64,000 bases of DNA from Liolophura sinensis. Lineage: Eukaryota; Mollusca; Polyplacophora; Chitonida; Chitonidae. The notes below the pieces were generated by a model. That model had not been told where the DNA came from. It saw only the letters and a program-made list of their open reading frames with translations, and did not search any database. The position numbers and the translations under genes are program-made. This document shows positions 12,111 to 22,542 of this stretch, piece after piece. Within the stretch, counting starts at the first letter, position 1. Every line of letters starts with the position of its first letter. The DNA lies in contig NC_088302.1 in NCBI RefSeq assembly GCF_032854445.1, positions 1,796,001-1,860,000 of the forward strand. The letters run 5' to 3'.

Positions 12111-12945
12111 TGTTTATCGAAATGTTGACAGACAATACATTCGGATGAAGAGGACCATCACAGCGGCAGAAAGTTTGGGGAAGGAGGGACATCTGAGCAG
12201 TTAGAACATGGCTGTCCTCTGTAAATGATAATATATTGTATATTCAATGTTGGCAATCTCCTCAGAAATGAAGGTACGGCCGTCGAAATTGTAGCGCGCA
12301 TATTTGTGTTGACCTGTACTTTCACAGTAGACACAAGAGCCAGACGTGTGAGTTGGCAGAACTCTGGCACTACTCCAAGAAAACAAAATCTTGTAAAGCC
12401 CTAGCGCAGTTTTATCAAACAAACAGAGCAATGTAGAGCACAGGCTAGGCACATTGAGCACGTGACTAAGACAAACAGATCGAGATCAATATGCTATTGA
12501 CGTTGACATAAATTGATCATTTTTGATAGGCCAACCTAACAATAGGCCAGTAAATTTGTAGTACATTCTGATTACTTTCCCATAAAAATTCTATCTTAAA
12601 AGCTGTGTTTTTCATTATTCTTGCTAAAATCTTATTCAAGGTGTATCTTGCCTGTGTTAATTTCAGTTTCTTTTCATGTAAGTACTCTAGTCACGTGACC
12701 AAACAGTGTGCTGATGATTGGTTTAGAACAGGCTACTAAATGGCTCATCTCTATGATACGAATGCTACACCTCAGCTCAATGCACGAAGAACTGAAATCT
12801 AGCAAATTAACTGAAATTTGGTAGTTTACGGTAATTAATAAGCTCACAGAGCATTAGCATCCTTGTGTCATTTTAGGATACCAAGCCTAGCATTTTGTTT
12901 AACCGTGATTCTAATACACAGTATAGGAATTCTGTACTTTACGGT
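12111..12945. other. Unassigned sequence upstream of the SINE
   Basis: 12111-12230 may be LINE leader (see the LINE entry). The rest has no recognisable coding sequence. Near 12820-12845 and 12934-12950 a phrase of the type TTTACGGTAATTAATA occurs twice, and a related one follows at 13391-13410, so a diverged tandem duplication of about 110-160 bp underlies this region, with the SINE inserted into one copy. Confidence 0.45.
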
Positions 12946-12959
12946 AATTAATACGTACA

Positions 12960-13226
12960 GGGGTCCTCCGTGGCTCAGTCGGTTAGCGCGCTAGCGCAGC
13001 GTAATGACCCAGGAGCCTCTCACCAATGCAGTCGCTGTGAGTTCAAGTCCAGCTCATGCTGGCTTCCTCTCCGTCCGTAAGTGGGAAGGTCTGTCAGCAA
13101 CATGCGGATGGTCGTGGGTTTCCCCCGGGCTGTGCCCGGTTTCCACCCACCATAATGCTGGCCGCCGTCGTATAAGTGAAATATTCTTGAGTACGGCGTA
13201 AAACACCAATCAAAAAAAAAAAAAAA
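12960..13226 (+). mobile_element. Full-length tRNA-derived SINE with target-site duplication
   Basis: A 267-bp element begins GGGTCCTCCGTGGCTCAGTC. A pol III box A (TGGCTCAGTCGG) lies at about 12970 and a box B (GTTCAAGTCC) at about 13041. The body continues through GCGGATGGTCGTGGGTTTCC and ends GAGTACGGCGTAAAACACC followed by a run of A. The 13-base duplication ATTAATACGTACA flanks it at 12947-12959 and 13227-13239, which proves retroposition and fixes the ends. This copy identifies the partial tails elsewhere in the window (19.7, 21.4, 21.9, 23.9, 46.7 and 48.4 kb). Confidence 0.95.
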
Positions 13227-13420
13227 ATTAATACGTACACACTGAATCAAGGATGGCATATCACCCTATTCTACTCTTCTTTACATGTACGCATACTCAG
13301 AGCTCAATAAATGCAGTACTTTCGAGATATCTCCCCTAACACTTCGTTTAACAATGATTCTTATACACAACACTTTAACTCATGGATTCAGTAATTTACG
13401 GTACTTAGTATATATCCTAT

Positions 13421-13550
13421 CTTTGTTATATCCTGTCTCCACCGAGCACTTGTTCAGTTTGAACTTGTATATTTAATTTGTGCTCTTGTGTACACAGTGC
13501 TTATTAGTACACAGACCCTGTCTGTGGAATTTTGTGTTTGGGTCGTAACA
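13421..13550 (+). repeat. 5-prime LTR remnant
   Basis: These 130 bases match two separate parts of the 3-prime LTR: 17970-18087 (CTTTGTTATATCC through GTCTGTGGAAT) and the terminal TTTGGGTCGTAACA (18407-18420). About 304 bases at the start and about 320 internal bases are missing. The retained LTR end abuts the primer-binding site, so the inner boundary is reliable. Confidence 0.85.
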
Positions 13551-13553
13551 AAT

Positions 13554-13570
13554 TGGGGGCTTGTCCGGGA
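13554..13570 (+). promoter_or_regulatory. Primer-binding site, tRNA-Pro type
   Basis: TGGGGGCTTGTCCGGGA lies three bases after the LTR end TAACA. It differs by one base from the well-known 17-base tRNA-Pro primer site of murine leukaemia virus (T for C at the ninth position). The same 17 bases occur in the second copy at 38581-38597, so the site is conserved in the family. Confidence 0.88.
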
Positions 13571-13668
13571 ACTGAATTTGAAATGGAATTGAAAGGATTT
13601 TGTGTAAGTTGTGTCATTTTTCTAGTCTTTGACTTTGTAGTAAATTTTGCCAGCAGATTTTATTCATC

Positions 13669-14697
13669 ATGTCGGATTTTAAGCCCGACGAGTTTATGGA
13701 AGCGCCAAATCAGGACATTTTTTGATGTGTTAAATAAGAATGATTTGTATGCTTTAAGCAAGTACCTGAATCACAAGAAAGACATGCAGTTTAGTATTGC
13801 TAAATGTTTGGTAGAATTACAGGAGTTTGATGAAAGTGCATTAGAAGCGTACAGGCCTGAGGGCGATGATTCCACCGTAAAAAGACTGTAGGAGTTAGAA
13901 CTAAAGGAAAAGGAAAAGGAAAAATTGTTTAAAAAAAGGAAGATGAAAGATTGCTTAAAGAAAAGGAAAATGAAAGATTGTTTAAAAAAAAGGAAGATTA
14001 AAGATTGTTTAAAGAAAAAGAAAATGAAAAAGAAAGATTGTTTAAGGAAAATGAAAAAGAAAGGTTGTTTAGAGAAAGGGAAAATGAAAGAGTGTTCGAA
14101 TTGGAGAAATTGAGACTGCAGAGCGAAATTGAAGCGAGGAAACTAGGAGAAAGGTCTGGCTTAAGTTTTTCTGATATGCCTCAAAATTTAACGTCGCTAG
14201 AAACATTGGTGCCACAATTTCGTGAGACTGATGTAGATAAATATTTTCGACAGTTTGAGAAGATTGCTCAACATTTAGAGTGGCCTAAAAAGTTTTGGAC
14301 TACCCTTTTACAGAGTGTGTTAACTGGCAAAGCTATGGGTATATACCCATATGGGAGTTATCAACAGAACAGGCTGCAGATTATGATTTTGTGAAAGGTG
14401 TTATCTTAAAAAGATATGATTTTGTGCCAGAGGTCTATCGGCAGAAAGTTAGAAATTTTGAGAAAAGAGATCAGACTTTCATTGAATTTGCTAGGCAGAA
14501 GGAACAATTATTTGAGCGGTGGTGCTCTGCTAAAAGTGTAGATAAAGATTATGAAAAGTTAAAACAGATCATTCTGACTGAAGACTTTAAAAGGTGTATT
14601 AATGATGATGTCAGAAGTTTCATTGAGGACAAAGAGGCTGATACATTAGAAGCAGCAGCCACTATGGCCGATACTTACCGATACGACGCAAACACAT
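13669..14697 (+). pseudogene. gag of the plus-strand Gmr1-like element (frameshifted)
   Basis: The ATG at 13669 (MSDFKPDEFMEAP) matches the start of the intact-start copy on the other strand. An extra T in the run at about 13716-13722 shifts the frame. The protein continues in other frames as LNKNDLYALSKY, then a Lys/Glu-rich coiled-coil segment (13890-14095) of repeated ERLFKEKEN-type units, then a capsid-like part with VPQFRETDVDKYFRQFEKIA, TTLLQSVLTGKA and FIEFARQKEQLFERW, ending ADTYRYDANT at 14697. At least three frame changes are needed, plus in-frame stops in the lysine-rich part. The coiled-coil repeat is longer here than in the other copy. Confidence 0.8.
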
Positions 14698-14879
14698 AAG
14701 GTCTCATTTCAGGAAAAGCCGTCTACATTTAGAAAGCCTCAACCGTTTTCCAGCAGTTCATTTAACTCAAATTCAGGCCCACCGAAACAGACTCAAAATT
14801 TTGACAAATCCGGTGAGCAAAGAAGCCCTGTTAATTCGAACTCCACTCAGCGAAGGTCTGACCATACATTTACTGATAG

Positions 14880-16930
14880 ATAGTTTAGCAGGTTTACATA
14901 TAATTATTGTAGGAAGCCAGGCCATGTCAGGTCAAATTGTACTGCTTTAACGAGAAGGCAAGAAAAGGGGGGTGGCTCCAAGCCTACTTGTTTGTGTGTT
15001 ACTGCTAAAAAGTCTGACATAGTGAACAATGTTGATGCATTTGATTATGTTAAGACTCCACCTTTAGATTGTACACAGAATTCACAGGATAATGTTATGA
15101 AGGTGTTTGAGCCATTTATTTGTGACGGTAAAGTCTCACTTAAAAGTGACATATCTTGTGATACAAAGATCAGGGTATTAAGAGATACTGGAGCTTCTCA
15201 GTCTTTATTGTTACAAGATGTTTTGCCATATTCTGATGAGTCATATTCTGGATCAAATGTATTAATTAAAGGTGTAAGCTCTGTTGAATTTGAATCTGTG
15301 CCTCTTCACAAAGCTTACTTGTCATCAGATATTATTTCGGGTCCTGTTGCTGTCGGCATTAGGTCTACTTTGCCTTTTAAAGCAATTCGTCTACTACTTG
15401 GCAATGATCTTGCTGGTGACAAAGTAATGGTTAATCCTGTTGTGACTGATAAACCTTGTTTAAATCAAACTGTTGATCGTGTTGAGAAAGAAATTCCAGA
15501 TTTGTATCCCTCTTGTGCTGTAACGAGGTCTATGTCAAGCAAACTTTCTGATGACGGCAAAAACACAGTAACGGACTTACAAGATACATTTCTTACACAA
15601 ATGTTTACTCAAGGCGACTGCATTGATAATGATGAATCAGACCATTGTACACCTAGTGACATATCACATGTTTCTAAACATCAGCTTGTAACTGAACAGC
15701 ATAAAGACCCAGAAATTTCATGTTTGTTTGACAGAGCTCTCGATGATTGTGTTATTTCATCTGAACCTGTGTGTTATTACGTCAAGTCTGATATACTTAT
15801 GCGTAAATGGAGACCACCTGATGTATCTCTTGATGATGACTGGGCTGTTAAACATCAGATTGTTGTACCTAAGGCATACCGAACTAAAATTTTACGTATG
15901 GCACATGAAATGCCATTAGCTGGTCACTTTGGTGTTAACAAGACCTACCACAGGACACTGAACCACTTCTTTTGGCCAGGATTAAAGTGAGATGTAACCC
16001 AGTTTTGTAAATCATGTCATACATGCCAGGTAGTGGGTAAGCCTAATCAGACTATTCCCAAGGCACCATTAGAACCTGTAACAGCTTTTCAAGAGCCATT
16101 CAGCAGAATATTGATTGATTGTGTAGGCCCTCTACCTAAGACGAAGTCTAGGAATCAGTATGTGTTAACTATAAAGTGTACAGCAACCAGATTTCCCGAG
16201 GCTGTTCCTTTAAGGAATATAAACACCAAGCCTGTTGTCTAAGCTTTAACAAAGTTTTTACTCTGTTTGGTTTACCCAAATCCATATAGTCTGATCAAGG
16301 CTCAAACTTTATGTTTGGTATTTTTCAGCAAGTTATGTACCAGTGAGGCATTAAACAATACAAGTCTTCTGCCTACCACACAGAAAGTCAAGGTGCAATT
16401 GAAAGATTTCACCAAACATTAAAGAACATGATTAAGACTTACTCTTATGACACAGAGAAAGACTGGGATGAAGGTATTCCATTTTTTATGTTTGCTGTTC
16501 GAGAGTCATTACAAGAATCATTGGGTTTCAGTCCATTTGATTTAGTATTTGGACATACTGTTAGAGGACCATTGTTAATTTACAAGTAACAGTTTCTGAA
16601 TGATGACACAAGTAATGTAAATCTTTTGGATTATGTATCTGATTTTCGTGCTAAGCTTGTCAGAGCATGTGAATTGGCTAAAGCCAATCTTGAATGTACT
16701 CAGAAGAATATCAAAAGTAGATATGATGAGAAATCTGTCGTTTGGTCATTTTCAACCTGGTCAAACTTTTAGTATTGTTACCTGTACCTGGTAAATGCTC
16801 TGATGTCAGATACTTTGGTCCATATGTTGTTGACAAAAAGCTGAGTGAGCTTAACTATATTGTTAAAACACCTGATCGACGCAAATCAAGTCAGTTATGT
16901 CACATTAACATGTTGAAACCCTATGTAAGC
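14880..16930 (+). pseudogene. Protease-integrase region of the plus-strand Gmr1-like element
   Basis: A knuckle-like YNYCRKPGHVRSNC near 14900-14940 lacks the first cysteine (tyrosine in both copies). The long open frame 14992-15990 (332 codons) has the protease motif RDTGASQSLLL and then, without any RT, the integrase zinc domain (HEMPLAGHFGVNKTY, then HFFWPGLK). A TGA ends this frame at 15988. The core follows with RILIDCVGPLP (first D, 16111), SDQGSNFMFG (second D, about 16292) and YHTESQGAIERFHQ (catalytic E, about 16376-16417), broken by stops and a frameshift. The C-terminal GPY/F motif is RYFGPYVVDKKLSELNYIV, near 16810-16865. All catalytic residues can be recognised, but the reading frame is not continuous. 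Confidence 0.87.
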
Positions 16931-17034
16931 AGAAATGAAACTGACAACACTCCTGTACATTCTGTTAATGTTGTTGCTGCTGACATTGACCAGAGTTGCT
17001 GTAATACAGATAATACTGGCGAACAGTTAGTTGA

Positions 17035-17548
17035 CTCCAAACTCAATTCTTTAAAGCTTCAGAATCCAGATGTCTTAAAACAACTTGACTCTAAACTGCA
17101 ACATCTGGAACCCATTCCGCAACAACAACTGTCTGAACTTGTTTATGAGTTTTCACATTTGTTTCCGGATGTACCATCAAGACCTGATGTCATTTTTCAC
17201 GATTTTGCTGTAGGTGCTGTTTTGCTTCGGGAAGACAATCTTGGTATTCATCATCCAGTTTGTTTCTTTTCCCGTAAACTTAACAAGTTTCAGAGAAGTT
17301 ATTCAACTGTTGAAAAAGAATGTTTGTCTGCTATTGTAGCTGTGCAACATTTTAAAGTTTATGTAACAGCTTCGAGACAACCTGTGATTATAAATACTGA
17401 TCACAATCCACTTGTGTTTATACAGAAACTTAAGGGAAAGAATCAGAGATTGTTACAATAAAGTTTATTGTTGCAGGAATACAATCTTGAAATTAAACAT
17501 GTTAAAGGAAAGGATAATGTTATTGCAGATTGCTTGTCTCGTGTATAA
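17035..17548 (+). pseudogene. RT N-terminus fused to RNase H (RT core deleted)
   Basis: Downstream of integrase, PIPQQQLSELVYEFSHLFPD followed by VPSRPDVIFHD is the segment that normally precedes RT. It joins directly to FAVGAVLLREDN, the beginning of RNase H. The fingers and palm, including the catalytic YxDD box, are missing. RNase H continues with FFSRKLNKFQRSYSTVEKE, NTDHNPLVFIQKLKGKN, a stop at 17459-17461, and IKHVKGKDNVIADCLSRV, ending at a TAA near 17546. The junction near 17190 has GAT shared with the homologous sequence in the minus-strand copy, which suggests a microhomology-mediated deletion or template switch. Confidence 0.85.
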
Positions 17549-17664
17549 GTTGTGTATAAAATGTTTAATTACATGTCGTTTTACAGTGTTGTATATATTA
17601 TTGTTTAACATATATTGCAAGTAAAAAAAAAGTTAGAAAAACTTTTTTTCTTGAAGGGTGGGTG

Positions 17665-18420
17665 TGTTATGTGAACAACTGCCGTCAGCTTCTACATTTA
17701 GCTTGCCACTGTTTACATATACTGAGTTCAGGGCCTGCTGTCTGCCTCTGCCTTAGAATGTTCCAGAATACCCTCAGTTCGGGGCCTGTTTGTTTACAAC
17801 AAGTGTTCAGGAATTTTCTTATTCTAGAAAATTCCACCAGTCTATATAAGACCTATGAAAGCAAGTCAAAGGGAGAGAAAGGAGAGATAAGGAGAGTTTT
17901 GGATGCTTTCGCTGTGTGTTACCTTAGTAGGCCTTTTGTGCTAAATTTTGGTGTCTTTATAGCATCTGGCTTTGTTATATCCTATCTCCACTGAGCACTT
18001 GTTCAGTCTGAACTTGTATATTTAATTTGGGCTCTTGTGTACACAGTGCTTATTAGTACACGGACCCTGTCTGTGGAATGTTGTGTATATTTCGTCATAC
18101 ACTCAGTTATACTGTGGATTTTCCCTCTTATGAATATTGCCTCTGTGCAATTTTTAAGCATTGTGGAGTATATGCGTCCGTTTGGACTTGACACCGTTGT
18201 ACATGTAAGTACTTTAGTATTTTTATAGATACTGCTATCCTTTCTTGTTAAACTTAAGTACTTTAGTATTTGTAAAAGTCTTGTTATCTGTTCTTGTTAA
18301 ACCTAATAAATTGTTGTAAAATAAAATCTGCTGGTTTTGGTTACTTTTTTTGTTCGTCTAAACTGTCGTGTATTTCGAACAAGCCATCTCTTTATAATAG
18401 AGACAGTTTGGGTCGTAACA
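17665..18420 (+). repeat. 3-prime LTR, 756 bp
   Basis: It starts TGTTATGTGAACAACTGC and ends TTTGGGTCGTAACA, so the TGTTA...TAACA ends are inverted. A purine-rich tract (GAAGGGTGGGTG, 17653-17664) lies immediately upstream and serves as the plus-strand primer. It corresponds along its length to the 755-bp LTRs at 34669-35423 and 38601-39355. The two flanks of the element (13300-13420 and 18421-18530) share phrases such as CCCCTAACA and ATTCAGTAATTTA, so it probably landed in a tandemly duplicated sequence. Confidence 0.92.
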
Positions 18421-19715
18421 ATAAACAATACACTAAATCAGGAATTCAGTAATTTAGTAGTAACGGTGGAATATCCCGGTGTTCTTTATAAGATACCACC
18501 CCTAACATTTTGTTCAACATTACTTTTTGTATTATCTAACACCGACGCCGACGCTCAGGGTAAGACCTGAGCTACATGTATAGTACAGACCAGCTAAAAA
18601 CTATGAATTTAAAATGTCTGTTTATAAATGTACACCACGAATATTAACTGATATGAACACTTGTGCGTGTAAAATAACCAGTGACAAAATAACATCGCAT
18701 CAGATGATCGACTGAGATATGACATTCAGTCAATAAAACATGAGGTATTTGTGATGAGACCGGCGAAATCCTCTCCCGATCGTGAACAGTTCTGCTTCCC
18801 ATCCTCTTGTCTCACCTGTCTTACGGTGTCCCATTTTGATTCGAAGGCCAGGCGCTGACATGCGCGGTACACTCCTGTCCAGGGCATATCATTAACATCG
18901 TCCCGATGTGGTTAATGAGTGAGTGAGTGCTTGGGGTTTAACCAGTCGTTGAAATATCGCCTTCATGGAACCATCAACGGTATATCCCACTTGACTGCTA
19001 TGTGAACTGTTTTCCTCGCTTCGTACTACTTTATCCCTAAAGATGCATATCATAACAGCTTGCTAAATGCATGGTACAATGAAAACACCAAATCATTGCG
19101 CAGAGATGAATATCACGTGCTCCGCTCAGTTTTTGTCCTTGTCGTCTTGGCTCTATCCTGCGGGATGGAAATTGGAATGAGAAAGAAGAGAGCTTTCCTG
19201 TTTTATGTTTCGGTGTACAAAACAGTGCATTACCCACCTCACCCACTCCACTGTTCGTGTGCTTCCTACGCGCCTGATATCGATTTGAATGAAAATCAGA
19301 AATTATAGAAAATCAGTAAATGTAACTGTACAGAAATGGTCCTGAATTCCAGGCATCAAACAAAAACTAGATCCTAATATAAAGTAAGACAATACTGCGA
19401 GGTGAAGAAGTAGCAAATTTACAATGCCGAGGATGTCTATAGATAGGGTCTATCTAGCGGTATTTTGTCATTGGCGAACAAAATGAATTAATCCGATACT
19501 TAAAATATATTTGCCTAGGCCTACACATGTCACTTTTAGCGTATGTATTTTAGGCTGTAATTTAGGCCTGTGAGCAAAACTGTTTTTAAGCATTAGACGT
19601 CATTTAAAGTTTTAAAATTCAACATTTTTGAGCAAGACAAAAAGTTGTTGATATGACCGACAAACTATAAAAGTTTTTACGGAAAACATTCCATTCAACA
19701 TGTCAATTTTCCTCC
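18421..19715. other. Non-coding region with a SINE-tail fragment
   Basis: I see no supported gene. 18912-18960 on the minus strand carries the tail of the second SINE family (GTTAAACCCCAAGCACTCAC in antisense). Short open frames at 19037-19308 overlap on both strands and show no domain. Confidence 0.6.
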
Positions 19716-19790
19716 CAAGCACCATAATGCTGGCTGCCGTCGTGTAAGTGAACTATTCTTGGACACGGCGTAAAACACCATTTAAACAAA

Positions 19791-19845
<55 letters not shown>

Positions 19846-19885
19846 ATCAATAAATAAATAAATCAATAAATAAATAAATCAATAA
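19716..19885 (+). mobile_element. SINE 3-prime tail plus (AAAT)n microsatellite
   Basis: CACCATAATGCTGGCTGCCG through GGCGTAAAACACC matches the 3-prime third of the SINE at 12960-13226. It is followed by about 24 AAAT-type units, with some AATC, to 19885. The tRNA-like head is absent, so this is a 5-prime truncated copy whose tail has expanded into a microsatellite. Confidence 0.85.
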
Positions 19886-20174
19886 ATATAGGCCTATACT
19901 GGTAAGCTATATGCATTGTGACATCAAGTAAACAATATAAACCCCTAATTGTATTAGAAAACTTCCTCTCGTCCAAATGATATTGCATCGCAGCTCTTCG
20001 GTTGAATAGGCATGTTAATTCAAATAATCTGTTTAGATATTTTGCTAACATAACGTTTTAGAGGAAAGTTTATTCTACAACTTCACAGCCTGTAAGGTCA
20101 TTCCATTGAGAGGTGATTCAATTCTTTACTCTTGTACAGGAGGCAGGATTGCATTGTGTTCTTATCGCAATTTT

Positions 20175-20400
20175 GAAAGAATCAGAATTAATCACTGAGA
20201 GGACTTACCGAAGGCAAGTAAGGCGCCCAGCCCGAGCCATTATACTGATGCGGTTCATCCAGTCGTTGCACTATTCCCTTCATGCTGAACGCCAAGCGAG
20301 GAAGTTATAAATTCCTCTTTTAAATCCTGACTCAATCCAGGATTGGCCCTGGATGTACCGCTCCCGAAGTGGACCTACTATATTGTAATTGACACCACTG
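20175..20400 (-). mobile_element. tRNA-derived SINE, second family, minus strand
   Basis: In antisense the head reads GGTCCACTTCGGGAGCGGTA followed by CATCCAGGGCCAATCCTGG, matching the tRNA-like head of the SINE at 21027. The body includes CAGTCGTTGCACTATTCCC and CTGAACGCCAAGCGAGGAAG on the plus strand. The limits are approximate and I did not find a clear target-site duplication. Confidence 0.65.
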
Positions 20401-21026
20401 TAGTATTTTTTTAACCTGAGTAAGCCATAGTGTTGAGATGGGGGGCGGGGGAGGGGGGTTGAGGTCTTGTAATTTGCAACCATTTAAGCACTGAATGTTA
20501 CTCGTGAGTGAATGAGTGAAATTATAAATTTGGCGTTTTCCAAGCCCTGAAAAGGGATGATGCACGTCCAATGTTACTCGGCACGCTGTGGTCTTTTATA
20601 TTCACATGAAGACCTATTGGGCGGAGCCATGAAACCAAGCGCCATGTGTTCCATATATTGACTGACATGTCCATAGCAATGGAAGCCCATACGGCGCGAG
20701 TGACAACTCGACAACCAAACGTTTTTGTCTGTGGTTCTTGGTATGATTAACATGAACCATTCTGTAAATAAAATATCGTGGTTTCACAGCCTTGTCCTAT
20801 TAGTCTCACGAGACAAGAAATGCAGAGAAACACTCCAGTTAGATCCATCTCTCTATAGAAAATGATTTCTGCCAGGTTTGAGTGTGCTCTGAACTGTTTG
20901 GTATGTTAGCACATCCTTACATCAGTTGGGCTACACACCTGACTGTGTATACCTGGTCACAATGTACCTGCTAAAGACAAAAGCGATTTTTCAACAAAAA
21001 ATGTCATGATTCTTTCACTTTTTGTG

Positions 21027-21221
21027 TGGTAAAGCGTCCGCTTAAGGAGCGGTAGATCCAGGATCAATCCCTATTTGCCATCGGCAGCACTAGATAAAAG
21101 AGCGGTGGAAATCCGTCCTGCAACAAGGAGGTGCATTATATACACCCTAAGGATTCCTTCGTCGTCATATGGCTGGAAAATTGTTGAGCACGTCGTTAAA
21201 CCCCAAGCACTCACTCCCTCA
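21027..21221 (+). mobile_element. tRNA-derived SINE, second family, with 13-bp TSD
   Basis: The head TGGTAAAGCGTCCGCTTAAG, with a box B-like GGATCAATCCC near 21060, is followed by a body with CCTTCGTCGTCATATGGCTG and the tail AAACCCCAAGCACTCACTCC. The duplication TTCACTTTTTGTG is exact at 21014-21026 and 21222-21234, which fixes the element at 195 bp. Confidence 0.92.
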
Positions 21222-21428
21222 TTCACTTTTTGTGCGTGATAAAATGAAACAGAGGAAGATCGACAACGAGATAACACCACATTTCATTTAAAACAAAGAA
21301 AATCTGGTCTTTAACAGGAATTTTACCAACTACAGTATTGGTTATCAAAGCCTGGTGGCGGACAAAGTCGATCAATGGAAATGCTCTGCATGGAGTTATT
21401 TGTTTTTCTTTGTTACTCATTTGTTTTA

Positions 21429-21472
21429 CAATTCTTGAGTAGGGCGTAAAACACCAATCAAATAAATAAATA
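21429..21472 (+). mobile_element. SINE tail fragment
   Basis: ATTCTTGAGTAGGGCGTAAA followed by ACACCAATCAAATAAATAAA is the last 40 or so bases of the first SINE family. Confidence 0.75.
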
Positions 21473-21583
21473 TGTTAATTATTTGTATTACTCTGTTACT
21501 TATTTGTTTTACTCTGTTACTTATTTGTTTTATCGCTGGACGACGATACTGAGAATTTACAGTTTCGCTCTATCTCCTTGGTA

Positions 21584-21765
21584 ACCACAACAGGACTTGA
21601 CCAGAACAGGACTTGACCACAACAGAACCTCACCACAACACGACTTGACCACAGTACGACTTGACCACAACAGGATTTGACCACAACACGACTTGACCCC
21701 AACAACTTGACCACAACACGACTTGACCACAATACGACTTGACCACAACACGACTTTTCGACTTT
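21584..21765. repeat. 16-bp tandem repeat, about 11 copies
   Basis: The unit GACCACAACACGACTT repeats with single-base changes and some longer or shorter units. Minus-strand open frames here encode a repeated VVKSCCGQ-like phrase only because the unit lacks stops. Confidence 0.9.
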
Positions 21766-21924
21766 TAAAACATTTGAATATATATGTATGTACTCCTGCG
21801 GAAAAAAACTTTACTTTGGCTTTCAGCTATGTTAATCTGCATTGTATCTAATGGGCATGAATCTACTGAATTGGCTTGTGTAAAACAATATGATAACTAA
21901 AATGTCGCCCCAGTGTTTCAAAAG

Positions 21925-21997
21925 GAGCCCGGTTTCCTCCCACCATAATGCTGGTCGCCGCCGTATACGTGAAGTATTCGGCGTAAAACACCAATAA
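21925..21997 (+). mobile_element. SINE tail fragment
   Basis: CCCACCATAATGCTGGTCGC through GGCGTAAAACACCAATAAAT matches the first SINE family, 5-prime truncated. Confidence 0.8.
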
Positions 21998-21999
21998 AT

Positions 22000-22540
22000 A
22001 AATCAGTCAAAAAGAGACAGATGCCCATAATGGGCTTCTGTACTTCAGTTATAAATAACCGTCCTGTCAGCAGAATATAGATTTATACCCAGCCAATGAG
22101 AAAGCGAGTTGAGCTTGCACTGCTGGCAGTCATGTGGACTTCCCCATACTTCTGGCAGTGAGAATCCGTTCATGTGTCTAAGACTGCGTGTTTACCCAGG
22201 TCAGGAACGCCCCCTTCCCCCCCGCAACTCAGGCATGATCTCGTCTCACTGGTAGACTCAGCTGGTAGACTGGTAGTGCACCTAACGAGATGATAAAACA
22301 CCGGCTGTAGTGAGCCATTCTGAAACCCCAACGCTCTCCATCTGTGATGCGAACCCGTTAGGTCCGTTAACAGCGGGTGTACTTGTGAGAATTAAGCTTA
22401 TTGTTTACGTTAAGGTTTCACATGCAACGTCTAAACAGGTAAGCAATTTCGTTTGCAGAATTTCACATTTATGATTCAGTCGCAAAGTGTAGAAATTTCG
22501 CAGTAAGTGCATATTCATGGATGAGCGTGCTATGTACCCC
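22000..22540. other. Unassigned non-coding sequence
   Basis: No open frame or RNA gene recognised. A short run of C (about 22209-22225) and the near-repeat CTGGTAGACT at 22250-22275 are the only visible patterns. Confidence 0.5.
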
Positions 22541-22542
22541 CT

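Larger units (their letters stand above)
13421..18420 (+). mobile_element. Gmr1-like LTR retrotransposon (gag-PR-IN-RT-RH), defective
   Basis: A plus-strand LTR element with a complete 3-prime LTR (17665-18420) and a reduced 5-prime LTR (13421-13550). Domains occur in the order gag, zinc knuckle, protease, integrase (zinc domain, D,D,E core, GPY/F), RT N-terminus, RNase H. Integrase before RT is the Ty1/copia order, but the protein motifs are Ty3/gypsy-like. That combination is the known hallmark of Gmr1-type elements, first described from cod and other deuterostomes. RT is almost wholly deleted (near 17190). Several frameshifts and stops show that the copy is dead. A close relative lies at 34669-39355 on the other strand. 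Confidence 0.88.
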
